DNA from: Benincasa hispida
Lineage: Eukaryota; Streptophyta; Magnoliopsida; Cucurbitales; Cucurbitaceae
Direction of reading: 5' to 3'
DNA: 64,000 bases
NCBI RefSeq assembly: GCF_009727055.1
Contig: NC_052350.1
Span: 27,534,263 to 27,598,262, forward strand
A program made the position numbers and the translations under genes. How positions within the stretch are numbered: position 1 is the stretch's first letter; each line of letters begins with the position of its first letter. The notes beneath the pieces are model-generated. The model saw only the letters and a program-made list of their open reading frames with translations, searched no databases and had not been told where the DNA came from. Below are positions 1-11,162 of the stretch, piece after piece.

Positions 1-239
1 CTTAAACATGATCCACCCGTATGTCTCTACATACATGTTTAAGATATAAGATAACCTTGGATGTTAGTTTATCGGTTTTTGGTTAATGCAACTAAAATAT
101 GAATAAAATATCATATATGTTATTAAATAGACAATGAGTTTGAATAAATTATCAAATATTTTATTAAATAAAGAATAAGTTTGTTCAATACATTTACAAA
201 CTATAGAACCTTACGAGATTTAGGACATCAACCCCAACA
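1..239 (-). mobile_element. LTR fragment of family L1, cut by window edge
   Basis: The segment matches, with substitutions, the end of the reverse-oriented L1 LTR at 51841-53777: both contain a 'gcatgatccac...atgcttaag' stretch, a run of AT-rich sequence, and end with a 'ttacaaactA..GAG..TTaGGACA' stretch followed by ACCCCAACA or ACCCTAACA. Read on the minus strand this is the LTR 5' terminus TGTTGGGGTTGATG, which also begins the plus-strand copy at 11163. No coding potential is seen. The rest of the LTR lies outside the window. Confidence 0.75.
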
Positions 240-2055
240 CCCACTATCTCTAGTAAGTCCCATAGGACTCACAATCTCTAGTGAACCCGAAAGGAAACAC
301 CACCTCTAGTGATCCCGAAGGAAACACAACCTCTAGTAGATCCTGAAAGAAACCACCACCTCTAATGAATCCCGAAGGACACACAACCTCTAGTGAATCC
401 CGAAGGAAACACAACCATTAGTGGATCCCGAAGAAAGCCACCACCTCTAGTGAATCCCGAAGCACACACAACCTCTAGTGGGTATCTAACTAATAGTGAG
501 GACACTACGATTTCAACATCACAAGTATCATAACTTGGTTCTATAACATACATATACATCTCATCATCATAGTCCTATAACATACATATACGTCTCATCA
601 TCCTCAGATTGAACAAAATATCAAAGAATAAAATGTACTTAAATCATGCTAGCATTCAATCCTCTTTCATACGTAGCTAGTCTTTTAAATCCTCATATCA
701 GCAAAAGGCATACATTAACATCAAACCATCAACAATCCTCAGTAAATCATAACCATATTGTCTGAGACATGGGTAGTTCCAGTAGTAAGGTTACTTACCT
801 CGAAACGAAAATCCAAAACTTCAATCAAGCAACCACACACCAACAACAACCCGAAATAATGATCCTAGTAAAGAAACAAAACCTTTAAAAAAATCAACCC
901 AAAAACTAAAAACTAAACAGTTAGGTCCAAATCCAGAATACCCAAAAATTATAACCACTCTTGATAAGTTCAAAATTTAAATGCCCAAAAGCTTACCCCA
1001 AACCGTGATAAATCGCCAAAGAAACGACCGGCTAACCCGCAATTTCATTCCACGCCGACATCAAACTACAGTCAAAATATTGCAGGCAGACAAGATTTTA
1101 GTCCAAAACTAAGTGGCCATTAATAAATTGGCACCAACAGTCAGTGGGTATTCCAGAATCCTAAAAAAACTGCAACAATACTACACAAATCTTACCTCAA
1201 CCAACAAATCTATCCAAAATCGATTGCCAAAACAAACAACGGTTGTGAAAATGGACTGGCTGGGACCTGCGGTGGTGACTCGTCGAACAGAAACGGTTGG
1301 ACCTCGAACCTGTGCTCAGCACGAAAAATAACAGCGTACAGGAGAGGGGCGTGAGGGACAACGAATGCTCAACTTTCGATATGGGCGACACTAGCTGAGG
1401 CGCGAGGGCAAACGGCGAGCGGCGACTTGCGGACGTATATGGCTAAAGGGTGACGAAAGAGCTGGACGGTCACTGCTAGCAGATGAGACCGAGCCGACTT
1501 GAGCACGAACGACGGCCTAGGAACAAACGGGCCACGAACTGGTGGCGGCTGGATTAGATGCGCATTGTGGCTGACTGGAGAAGAGGCAGTCATACGAGGC
1601 TAGGACGACGGGAAGAAGAAGATGAAACGGGGGGAGGGGAGGGGGAGGGGGTCATGCGTAGAAGAAGAAGGGGAAGGGGAATTAAAAGAAAAATAATGGA
1701 AATAAAATAAATAAAATATTTTATTTCGTTATATCTTATCTTATCTTAGCTTATTTTATTCTCTTTCTTCCAACTTCTAATCCCTTTTTCCCTTAAAATT
1801 TTCAATTCAAAAGAATTTTAATTGACACCCTTCCAAAATGAAATTAATTCTTGACATTAATTTCAAATTTAATTTGTGTGACATAAAAAGTCTAATTTCC
1901 ATATTTTTCCTTTGATTAAACCATTAATTTGAAACACTCCTTTCTTAGAAATTAAATGAAAATAATTACATTTTGAATTTCCAAAATTTTAAAAATGTCC
2001 TCATATAATAGAAAATACTGAAATTACATTAAGAACAAAAATTTGGGGTGTTACA
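240..2055 (-). mobile_element. Reverse-oriented LTR fragment of a gypsy-like element
   Basis: The right edge reads GGGGTGTTACA, the reverse complement of TGTAACACCCC, a common 5' terminus of plant gypsy LTRs. It lies next to copia coding sequence that starts at 2056, so this LTR most likely inserted in the copia pol region. The left edge abuts the L1 fragment. The body holds a GC-richer stretch around 1250-1680, a purine run at 1615-1680 and AT-rich sequence at 1690-2040. Short frames in the GC-rich part occur on both strands and show no recognisable domain. I see no second LTR or internal coding region for this element, so its lineage is open. Confidence 0.5.
244..487. repeat. Minisatellite, about 30-bp unit, roughly 8 copies
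   Basis: Degenerate units of the form CCTCTAGTGAATCCCGAAGG followed by AAACACAA repeat head to tail, alternating CACAACC and CACCACC joints. The frame translating across it on the minus strand shows the repeat as the recurring FTRGGG/FTRGCV peptide and is not a gene. The array lies inside the LTR fragment. Confidence 0.8.
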
Positions 2056-2932
2056 TCTCTCAAGAAACTTCAAGGTTTATTTCACACCAAAGATTTGGGA
2101 CCATTGAAGTATTTCTTGGGTATTGAAGTAATGAGAAGCAAGAAAGGTATTTACCTATCCCAACGGAAATACGTACTTGATTTATTGTCTGAGACAGGTA
2201 AACTATGAGTAAAACCATGTAGTACTCCGACGATACTAAATTTGCAACTTACAAAGGAAGGAGAATTGTTTAAAGATCCTAAGAGATATAGAAGATTAGT
2301 TGAAAAGTTGAACTATTTAACAGCGACACGACTTGACATTGCTTATTCTGTGAGTATTATGAGTTAGTTTATTTCTTCTTCAACTATGGATCATTGACCT
2401 ACAATTGAACAAATCCTCTGTTATCTAAAAGTTGCACCTGGACATGAGATCTTATATAAAGATCATGGTCACACGAGGGTTGAATGTTTTTAGATGCTGA
2501 TTGAGTTGGATCTCGAGAAGATAGGAGATCAACCTCTAGATATTGTGTTTTTGTAGGAGGAAACTTGGTGTCGTGGAAAAGTAAGAAACAAAATGCAGTT
2601 TCTGTTCGAGTGCTGAGTCAGAATATAGAGTGATAGCACAATCTGTGTGTGAAATAGCGTGGATACATCAACTTTTGTCTGAGATGGGCTATAGTGTTAT
2701 TGTGCCAGTAAACTATGGTGTGATAATCCAACTGCTCTCCATATTGCATCCAACCTAGTATTTCATAACGAACTAAACATATCGAAGTGTGAGAAAATAT
2801 AAGAAGGGTCGATAAACTGGAGAACAATTGGAAGATATCCTTACTAAAGTAGTAAACGAAGCAAGAATAAGCTATCCGTGTAACAAGCTGAGCATGACTG
2901 ATATATTTTCTCTAGCTTGACGGGGAGTATTA
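2056..2932 (+). pseudogene. Ty1/copia pol remnant: end of reverse transcriptase and RNase H
   Basis: Plus-strand translation, with several in-frame stops and frame changes, gives the copia stretch LHTKDLGPLKYFLGIEV-like (here FHTKDLGPLKYFLGIEVMRS), then YLSQRKYVLDLLSETG, a KPCSTP motif, YRRLVEKLNYLT and LDIAYSVSIMS, the typical sequence from the last part of RT into RNase H. Further downstream are remnants of the CDNPTALHIASN block and the final region before the polypurine tract. Stops interrupt at about 2208 and repeatedly after 2360, so no functional product is possible. The 5' part of the element is missing because the LTR fragment at 240-2055 replaces it. The directly following PPT and LTR confirm the orientation. 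Confidence 0.85.
2919..2928 (+). promoter_or_regulatory. Polypurine tract of the copia element
   Basis: The purine-rich GACGGGGAGTA stretch lies just upstream of the presumed LTR start TGATATG at 2933, the position of the plus-strand primer in LTR retrotransposons. It follows the RNase H remnant directly. Confidence 0.6.
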
Positions 2933-3080
2933 TGATATGTATTTATATGATAATTATAATTAGTTGTCCTTTATTGTAATTTTATATCTCCTAGATTAAA
3001 GTTTATTAATTGCCTATATATGTATCTTCCGTCTGATTAAGTGAATAAGATCATTATTCTCTCTAAAACTATTTAGTACA
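2933..3080 (+). mobile_element. Short 3' LTR of the copia element
   Basis: The 148-bp segment begins TGATATG and ends TAGTACA, fitting the TG...CA rule, and follows the PPT. Immediately downstream, at 3081, gypsy gag coding sequence resumes in mid-domain, which places the right insertion boundary of the copia element here. Its 5' LTR is not in the window, so the target duplication cannot be checked. Confidence 0.6.
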
Positions 3081-4740
3081 AGTATGATGGAGTTGACAAA
3101 CACCAAGCAGCAAAAAGGATAACTAGTCATCAACTACATCAACCAATGGAGAGCTCTGAGTCTGGAATGCAAAGATAGACTCAATGAATTTTCCGCAGTG
3201 GAGATGTGTACCCAAGGTATGTACTGGAAATTTTTCTACATTCTATAAGGGATAAAGCCTCGTACATTCGAAGAGCTAGTGACTCACGGGCATGACATGG
3301 AGTTGAGCATTGTTGACAAAGGAACTAAGGATTTCTTGGTTCCTGAGGTAACGAAAGACAAGATTGAAACCAAGGGCCCTAAAAAGATTGTAAATAGTGC
3401 TACAAAAGAATCCATGGTCGTTCATGGAACCCCAATAAAATTTTCCTTTAAAGGAAAAGAAACAAAATTTGAAAGAAAACACAATAAGGGTGAGAAGCAT
3501 CGCCCAACTCTTAAAAAAAGAAAGGAAAAGGTTTATCCATTCCCTAATTCTGATGTTGTAGATATGTTAGAGCGACTGTTAGAAAAATAACTCATTCAAC
3601 TGTCAGAGTGCAAGCAACCAGAGTAGTTAGGGAAAATCAACGACCCTAACTATTGCAAGTATCGCCAAGTCATCAGTCACCCAGTTGAAAAGTGTTTCGT
3701 GCTGAAGGAGTTGATCCTAAAGTTAGCTCCTGAAAAGAATATTGAGCTAGAGTAGATGAAGTGGCTCAGACTAACCATGCAAGAGTTGCAGCGACTTCAA
3801 GTGTTTCAAAACCATCTGCGTCTTATGATCAAGGAGCAAACCTAATCCAGCTTGGGACCTTCGACCCCATAGTTGTTCGATTCCAACAAGAGATTTTGAT
3901 GACAGATTCCCAAAATAAAGATTATTCTATTGATGATGAAGGTGAATGGTGGATCCTTGTGACTCGTCAAAAGAGAGGAAAGACGAGCTCCATCCAAAAT
4001 GAGTGGAGCTTCCATCGAAATTATAGAAAAGGAAGCAAGACTCAGACAAAGAAAGGAAAAAATAAGGCATGGAAGCCTAAGCCTATTAAAGAAAAAGACG
4101 AGGGCTTCACTCAACATCAATGGTCGATACCTTTGGCAGAATTCCTTCCAAGAAATTTCCTCAATAATCATTTAGAGGAAGTATTTAAAGTTATTACATG
4201 TCATGCTATCAGTATAATGAAAGTTGACAACAATCATATAACTACTGTAAAAGCCGATTATTCAGAAGAAATCAAGCAAAGAGCTTCTATATTCGATCAT
4301 ATCAAGCCTTCAACTACTCAATATTAATTCTTCCAAAGGTTGAGTATGACCACAATAGAAGAAGGAAGCCAATGTCTAACGTCTATTTCCATTCAAACTT
4401 CATCATTAAAAAAGGTAAGTATTTCCACATCAAAGAAAGATTGACCTTCAACATCTGCTTTTTAGCATCTTAAAGTGACAAATGATCAACATAAAAGAAA
4501 GATGAAGAACTTGAAGGCAAAACCATTTCATGAAAAAAAAACAACAACGAGAAGATTCATAGTTGTGTCCCTTCACGCATGATGAGGAAGTTGTTTGTTG
4601 ACATAAATATAGTAGGTTCCATAATGTTGAAGCCAAAACTCATCATATTGATGAATCCTATAAACGAAGAAGATGATTTAAGCCATGATGAAATAGGAGC
4701 TTTTGAAGTTTGAATGTAAAAACTCCTTATCGTAAGAGTA
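3081..4740 (+). pseudogene. Tat-type Ty3/gypsy gag and linker remnant
   Basis: Translation shows the end of a retrotransposon gag domain: MMELTNTKQQKG, then a block containing YINQWRALSLECKDRLNEF, then [29 protein letters not shown] and, near 3640-3700, DPNYCKYRQVISHPVEKCF, a Cys/His-bearing block typical of this lineage. Frames 3279-3590 (103 codons) and 3761-4327 (188 codons) are the longest open pieces. After 4330 a Ser/Thr-rich linker follows with repeated 'STSAF...LKVTNDQHKRKMKNLKAKPF' like sequence, which in related elements lies between protease and reverse transcriptase. Several stops and at least two frame changes break it. The same domains are seen in better order at 14598-18219. 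The gag start is cut off by the copia insertion, and protease, RT, RNase H and integrase are absent, so this is an internally deleted copy. Confidence 0.8.
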
Positions 4741-4810
4741 TAAACTACATGGTGCTCTTGGCCCGCATAAGCTTAAAAAGTAAACAGCCGAAAAAAAAAA
4801 CTTTTTTTTG

Positions 4811-4975
4811 AACTATGTTATAACTTGATCCTTGTTATTATAAAGGGTATGTAGGTAGCTTAAAGAAATTTAAATTTAGTCACATTATCAAATATATATA
4901 TATATATAATGGAACTATGTTATGACTTGATCCTTGTTCATTAAAAAGGGTATGTAGGAAACTTAAAAGAAATTT
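4811..4975. repeat. Direct duplication around a (TA)n tract
   Basis: The stretch GAACTATGTTATAACTTGAT followed by CCTTGTT, AAAGGGTATGTAGG and an AAAGAAATTT tail occurs at about 4811-4872 and again at about 4912-4975, roughly 101 bp apart. A short (TA)n run lies between the copies at 4893-4908. The rest of 4741-5109 is AT-rich with no gene that I can support. Confidence 0.7.
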
Positions 4976-5109
4976 TAAGCTCAATCAATCTAACATAAAG
5001 AGAAAGTGTGTGCCATGTAAGAGAGTTTCTTGACACTACATTACAATAAACAAATCCAATAATTAAAAGAGCTCAGAGTTGCAAAATTCTTGAAGCCAAT
5101 GACGACCAA

Positions 5110-8100
5110 CACACATGTAGCTAAACAAGGTAGATAAGGTTGAATCGTGGTACCCAATTATAGTCCTCTAGCTCCTGCTGCATAGCCTCTAACATTTGGT
5201 GTAGTACCTCTAATACTTTGACATCTTTTATAGGAAGAATAGGAGCAGTCTATCTGTTTGTGGTCCCTCGCATTTTAGAGACGTCGAGCTTATGTTAATT
5301 TAAAATATTTTCATTCTCAAAGATCAGCTTGTATATTTTGGCTCGTTCAATTTTGATATCTCCCAGCTTCGCTAGTAATTCTTCCTCTTCTTGCACGGCT
5401 CGAGAATCACACTCTAACAATTCTTTTCTCTTAGCAAGGGTACTCTTTCAACATACAATATCTTCTTCAGGTTAAATCTGGCCTTCTCTAGACATTGAAT
5501 TTTATTTGTTGGAGTTACTTAGGAAGAAAATGATGATAGAAATTGGTTATATTTCTCTATCTTTCGAAAATATCATCCACGAGTTTTTTAAAAGGGGGAA
5601 GGTTGGCACCATAAAAATTGCTTCAGATATCTTGCAAGTTTCTTTTTCTAGACAAAAAATCTTTCCGGAAGGAGTACGCATGATTTTCTTATGTATAGTC
5701 TCTCGCATTGGTAAGATAGCGTGACATTGAGCATCATAAACTACGATGGCAGCACAAAATTCGAACACCTCAGAGGAAGCTAGAGGCATTGTTTTATTCA
5801 TGTGTCTAGGGAATTCTTTGGTCACAAAAGGATGAACCGGAGTTGCAATTGTGTTAGCAGGGGCCCCGAAATTTCCAATAAGGGTAGGTGCACGTTCATA
5901 ACCATTTGGACTCGCCAAAGCTTTTAAAGTTTCCCCAGGTTGTAAGACTTTTTGTACTAAAAGGAAGTTGGAACAACCAACCTCCTTGATTAGAGAATCC
6001 AAAACTTTGACATTCCCAACATCTACTTTCCTATTGGTGTGGTGGATGTCTCCAAAAGTAGCATAAATTCGAGAAGATTGTTTGACAGGTTTCACTGGCA
6101 ATGCTTCAGAAGTACCAATATTTTCAATGGCTGAATCGATAACAAAGGGTCCCATTAAAGATTCTTCACTTCGTTGCTCTGCAAGTTCTTGAAGTGAGTT
6201 GTTCAGGGGTGACAGAAAAAATAGAGATAAAAAAAAAGAACCATATTATCGATAAAATGGGATATGAAGATTAAAAGAAAAGGGTCGATGTACCAGTAAG
6301 TTGGGAGCACTAAGGACCTCTAGATCGTTTTGATCCCTTTAAAAAAAGTCATTATCCAATGCCTTTGGCTTCTTGGAAAGCCTTTTCCAATGACTTTCAC
6401 TGGTTCTGCTATGACTCTCCTCTCTAATTACTTTTGGAGATTCAGGGATTGGTGGCTGACGAAGCACGAAAATACTTTGAAGAGAATAGGCCTTGTTTAG
6501 TGACCAGTGCCATTCCTCCTTGTGCAAATCCTCCAGTGATATAACACGTTCTTTGGAGTGGCAATAAGAGGGATTCCCCCTATGTCATTAGGTAGATCTT
6601 GATAAAAGCAAAATTGTCTACCAAACTGGTAAGGACTATATGATTCAATGATTGAGGTTCCTCTACATTGGGACGATAGCTAGTATGATAGCATATTGGA
6701 AAATTTTGAAAAACTCGCTAAAAGATAGTTATTCATTGTCAGTCACGTCGTCATGTATATTCCTATCCTCGATGTTCATGTGCCATTGAATACTTGACCC
6801 TTTGTGAATCAAGTCTCGAGCGTCATACTCCTCAAAATAAATCGCCCCACTTTTGCCAAAAAAGTTGGTCATCTTTTGACCCCAAACATCCACAGGAACA
6901 AGGTAATGTGTGTTAAAGTAATGGGCAATCTGACCATGGACATAGTGCATGGGAAAACAGAAGTTCATGCGTTCAATTGGGTTTGAAGCTTCAGTTATCA
7001 TCCCCATATGGTGATATATGTTTGTTGAGACTGGGACGATGAGGCTAAAGATATAACCACTGACCATTAAACTAGCGATCCTAAAGATGTTAGCACAAAG
7101 ATAGACTCCTTTTTTAGGAAATACGAAGAGGCACAACCAACAAGACAAAAACGCTATTAGGTACGTCTTATCCCGAAAGTTGTCTTTTACCTTGTGAAAA
7201 ACATGGTTTCTCTAGTTGACCATGCACGAAACGTGATTCCTATATTGATTGGATTATGGGTGGACTAAAAGAGAGAAGCCTCCTTTTGCTTTCTGCTAGG
7301 ATGTTTATCATACTTTCGAGTACCAAGGAACCAAAGCAAAATTTAGGAGCTGATGGTTATCTGAGGATCACTTTAGGAGAATGTTCCATGTTTATTCTTT
7401 GAAGACATCGTACGATCCTTTCTTTGTGCATGAACTATCGAGTAGTACGCTCGAAAAAGATAGTCGTAAGTCTTTAGCAGATATCTTTCTCTCTTTCGAG
7501 AGTCGATTAGCTCTTTGAAGCTAGGAATAACTTCCTCGTAAAATTTTCCTTTAATGGGAAAACCCCCAAAGGAATATAGGTCTCATAAAGAGATTGATAG
7601 CTCACCCGCCATAATGTGAAGAGTGTTAGTGGAAGGGCATCAGACTTTGCAAAAGGCTTGGACAATATCACTATTGTGATCGTATGTGTACAGAAAACCA
7701 TCACCACACCGAACAAACAAGTGTCATAAAGAAGACGCTCATTTCAACTAACTATGAACTCTAACAATTCCCAATAACAATCAATAAATGTGAAGTCTCC
7801 AGGTAACTTTGTTATGGTATTCCAACGAGTTTCATCTTCAATCAAACGATGCTTGGGAGTTAATACTCTATTAAAGTTAGAGGCCTCATCATGAGTGGTG
7901 GACTTTAAAGTCCATACATTTTTATCCAGAGCCAAGGATATATCTGTTGATAATTTAGGAGGAATCGTGCCATCGTCCAAATTTGGCCAAGCATCTGCAA
8001 AAGGACCATTTAGAGACTCCTCCACGAGAAGGCTAAGTTCATCTCTAGTAGTTTGGTCCCTATTCACAAGAATCACAAGATAAGTCTTTCTAGACCAGAC

Positions 8101-8169
8101 AAAATATGCTCGACAAAGTAAACCATGGCCCTGTAAAACAAAAAAAAAATGGGTGAGTCTCAGCCCCAT
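5110..8169 (-). pseudogene. Plant mobile domain (PMD, aminotransferase-like) pseudogene
   Basis: Read from 8169 to 5110 on the minus strand, broken frames follow the order expected for a transposon-borne PMD protein. 8169-7744 encodes an N-terminal block with KTYLVILVNRDQTTRDE and PLDDGTIPPKLSTD-like sequence. 7716-7507 holds ALPLTLFTLWRVSYQS and GVFPLKENFTRKLFLASKS, a highly characteristic block. 7148-6729 holds VSGYIFSLIVPVSTNIYHHMG and FPMHYVHGQIAHYFNTHY, the PMD core. 6155-5547 (202 codons) is a less conserved region, and about 5540-5110 gives Glu/Lys-rich coiled-coil sequence in shifted frames. Stops and frame changes separate every block, so no complete product exists. PMD proteins include Arabidopsis MAIN and MAIL1, but many copies are carried by transposons; the antisense position between gypsy gag (3081-4740) and a PPT-LTR (8930 on) suggests this one is an extra antisense gene of a Tat-type element. 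Confidence 0.7.
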
Positions 8170-8260
8170 GATTTTTTTTAAAAAAAAGAGGGATGAAAGA
8201 ATTAATGGATTCTGTCTTTGAAGTATTCTAGGCTATAATATGTGTGGAACACTTAGATGA

Positions 8261-8580
8261 AAGCCGGTAGAGCACTGAACTTGAAACTGATGGATTGCTC
8301 GAGTAAAAGACTGAAGCCAAACTAAAGGAATCCTCAGGTCGTGCAGTAAGATCGAAGCCAATAGAATGCTAAGATCAAAGCAAGTAGAGCACTAAGCTTG
8401 AAACTAACGAACTGTTGAGTCAAAGTCTAAAGCCAAAAGTGAAATCCTCAGGTCGCACACTAAGATCAAAGTCAATGGAACGTTGAAATCAAAGTCGGTA
8501 GAACATTGAGCTTGAAATTGGTTGAATGCTCGAGTCAAAGGCTGAAGCCAAAATCAATGGAATTCTCAGGTCGAGCACTG
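8261..8580. repeat. Tandem repeat, about 115-bp unit, three copies
   Basis: Copies starting near 8261, 8378 and 8491 share GGTAGAGCACTGAACTTGAA, GCTCGAGTAAAAGACTGAAG and GGAATCCTCAGGTCG with substitutions and small indels. The array lies between the PMD pseudogene and the polypurine tract. The remainder of 8170-8930 shows no coding feature that I can support. Confidence 0.7.
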
Positions 8581-8929
8581 ACACCCATGGGGACAAGCCA
8601 AAATGAAGAATGTAACCATGATCAACAGTATCTAAATAACAAATGACGCAAAGCTTGCTCACTGCATATAGATACATCAAGTTGTTTTGACAAGAAGAGA
8701 TAAACATTCTATTTTGAAAACTAGAAAAGCATCTTTGAGCAGAATTTTGTTATATAAAAGAATAAAGTAGGGCTTTGTTAAGACTTAGCAAGGATAGAAG
8801 GAAATTGCGATGTCAAGTAATATGCCTAAGTATAACATTCGGAGCAACCAATTGATGCAAAAATAGAGGATAGGAATTGAGCATGATTGCCTTAGTAGAA
8901 GATATGCTTGAGGACAAACATATATCTAA

Positions 8930-8940
8930 ATTTGGGGGTG
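8930..8940 (+). promoter_or_regulatory. Polypurine tract of Tat/Athila-type gypsy element
   Basis: AATTTGGGGGTG lies directly before TGATAACTTG, with GAGGACAAACATATATCTAA upstream. A GAGGACAA...TTTGGGGGTG ending immediately before the LTR is what non-chromovirus plant gypsy elements usually show, which supports a plus-strand element ending here. Confidence 0.65.
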
Positions 8941-10641
8941 TGATAACTTGTAGAAATACAAGTTATTTATGCCATCTTATCTAGATATTGCAGCCAAAAG
9001 TTAGTGAATATGTGCCGATTGTATGAAAATTAGCCTAGAATTACAATAATTGTAAATGATCGCAATTGCACCTACCAACACCATAAAGATGGAAGGTAGG
9101 GAGAATTTTACTCTGTTTTGCAGGAAACCAAGTCACCGCTTGCACTCAAGACTCAAGAAGAAATGATCAACGCATCTCTGTCACATTGCGCCTGTCAATC
9201 AACAATGAAGAGACAATTAATGCAATGACGACGTAATGCGATAGTCGATTCAGAAGCTGACTTTCAACCGCATGCGGTAATAAAAACAAACACCGCATGC
9301 GAACTCATAATCGAAAGATGCAGCTGAGCAACACAAAAGTGGAGGATTGAGACACGTGTTCAACTAACGGTTGTGCAGAATTGACGATTTGATTGCATAA
9401 AGAAGGAATAATATCCCTCTATTTTCGAAATTTCCATAACAACAAGTGGGGACCACAAATTCGGAGTCAAAGACCTACACTTATAAATACCCCATAGATT
9501 TTAGAGAAAACTTATGCTACTTGATACGAGGCTAATTGCTGCCAAAGTGTCGAGAGAAAAGGCTAAGCTAAGTTCTTAATTGAAGAAATCCAAGAAGAAG
9601 ACGAGACAAGGCCGAGAGGTGAGTCTCAAATCTAATCTGCCAAATACTCGATCTGAAGCTCTGTGCGTAGATCCCTGCTATCAGTTGAGCAAGCCTAAGA
9701 GTGAAGCTCTTCCTAACGTCCGATCCATCCAATCCGGCAAGCAGATCTCTATCCAAATCAGTGCCGAGAAGTTGGCGCTATTTGTATTTGTTCTCTTTTC
9801 TTTGTTGTATTTCACTCTCTCTATCTCTTCATTCACACACTATGTATCAAATGCTTAATAGATATATTAAATGTTTTGATCGCTTTCATGTTCCATTCTC
9901 TGTCTATTTCCATTCCCTCGTTAATCACTTTCTCCATGATGTTTTCTTAATTCCCTGATGATTAATATGAATTAAACAAGTACTTAATCTGTGTTAAAGA
10001 TATAAAATGCATTTAGTTAAGGCATGCTAGACGACATCTTCACCTGTGAGAGCAGAAGTGAAGCTGCCATTCTGGTCTATCGAGAGAAGGTCAGAAGAGT
10101 ACATTAACTAAAGCAAGTAGTACTTCTAGACATAGAAGTAACCTTGCGTTCATTACATTCGTCTCTTTTTCACCACAGACATGTGGGAGCAAGACCAATC
10201 ACTGAAAGGTGTACGCTAGGAGAAAAGAAGAAATCGTACGTATGGCTTCAACGCAATTAAGAAACTTGCACTGTTCATATTAGTTATCTTTCTCTTTCTG
10301 TTTTGTTCATAAGACTTGCCGCCGCATTCCACGTTCTTTGCATATTCTTCGCAGCCAGCCTTGAACCCAGCATCTTGTATCATGAAGCCTGTATCTTGTA
10401 TCATCTAGCTTAGGTTTACTGTATTTTTATTTTATTATCACATTTTTACTGCTTTCCTTTACTTCACCGCAATTTATATACTTGTACAAAAAACTCTTTA
10501 AAAATTGAAAAACCTGGTTGCATATATCACGAACATACCAAAATAACCTAAAACAGTCCCTATGTTCGACCTCGGATCACACCGAGAAACTTGCGATGGA
10601 ATTACACTTGGTTCCATCGTAAGGAAACTTGTGACAACGCA
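8941..10641 (+). mobile_element. 3' LTR of a gypsy-type element, right end approximate
   Basis: The LTR begins TGATAACTTGTAGAAATACA directly after the PPT. It contains a near-perfect TATA box at 9482 and ends in the stretch CTCGGATCACACCGAGAAAC...GTGACAACGCA. The right boundary at 10641 is a guess from a CA ending, since no second LTR copy is present for comparison. Frames at 9580-9858 and 9701-9958 overlap each other and have no recognisable domain, so they are not called as genes. The plus orientation agrees with the gag remnant at 3081-4740, so both may be ends of one internally deleted element. Confidence 0.6.
9482..9489 (+). promoter_or_regulatory. LTR TATA box
   Basis: TATAAATA followed by CCCCATAG lies about 540 bp inside the LTR, in the position of a Pol II core promoter that would mark the U3/R boundary shortly downstream. 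Confidence 0.55.
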
Positions 10642-11162
10642 TGGCATACTACGTGAACATTCATAATTAATGCATATCTAGAAGTAGTATCGCATCATTT
10701 CAAGCAGAGAACATCATACACATATCAGTGTGACAAGGAACACTAAAATCAATATGAAGCAATCATGCTTGAACTACCTCTCGTTCTGTTCATAGGTGTT
10801 AAAAAAAATAAAAAGAAAAAGAAAGCCCACCTTTTGCAAAGATATGAAGAAATCAGTGAGGTAAAAAAGTTACTCCTTCGAAGTGCAAGTTGCTAATAAT
10901 TTTAACCCCTATAAAAAAAGGGCAAGTTAGTAAATTGAAAAAAAAATATTTAAAATGTAAAAAAAGGGTGACAAAAAAATTAAAAGAGATTTGTTAAAAG
11001 AAATTGAATCAAATGGAAATAATGAAAAGAACAAAAAAGAAAAAGGGAAAAGAAAAAAGAAAAAGAAAAGATAAAAGAAAAAAAAAGAAAAAGGAAAAAA
11101 AGGTTTAACCCTAATGCCCCATCCCCATCTTTTTTCTCCTAGTCTCTCACTTTTGTCTCTCT
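10642..11162. other. No gene; A/G-rich low-complexity stretch
   Basis: From about 10800 to 11105 the sequence is dominated by A with scattered G (AAAAAG-type runs), flanked by ordinary AT-rich sequence. It lies between the gypsy LTR and the next L1 LTR. No reading frame or RNA gene is supported. Confidence 0.7.

Noticed and set aside
1113..1593. Short frames in a GC-richer patch
   Set aside because: Several overlap on both strands, none has a domain, and they lie in an LTR fragment.
5506..5724. Plus-strand frame opposite the PMD pseudogene
   Set aside because: Shadow of the 202-codon minus-strand PMD segment.
9580..9958. Two frames downstream of a TATA box at 9482
   Set aside because: They overlap in different frames within LTR sequence and have no recognisable domain; the TATA box is explained as the LTR promoter.
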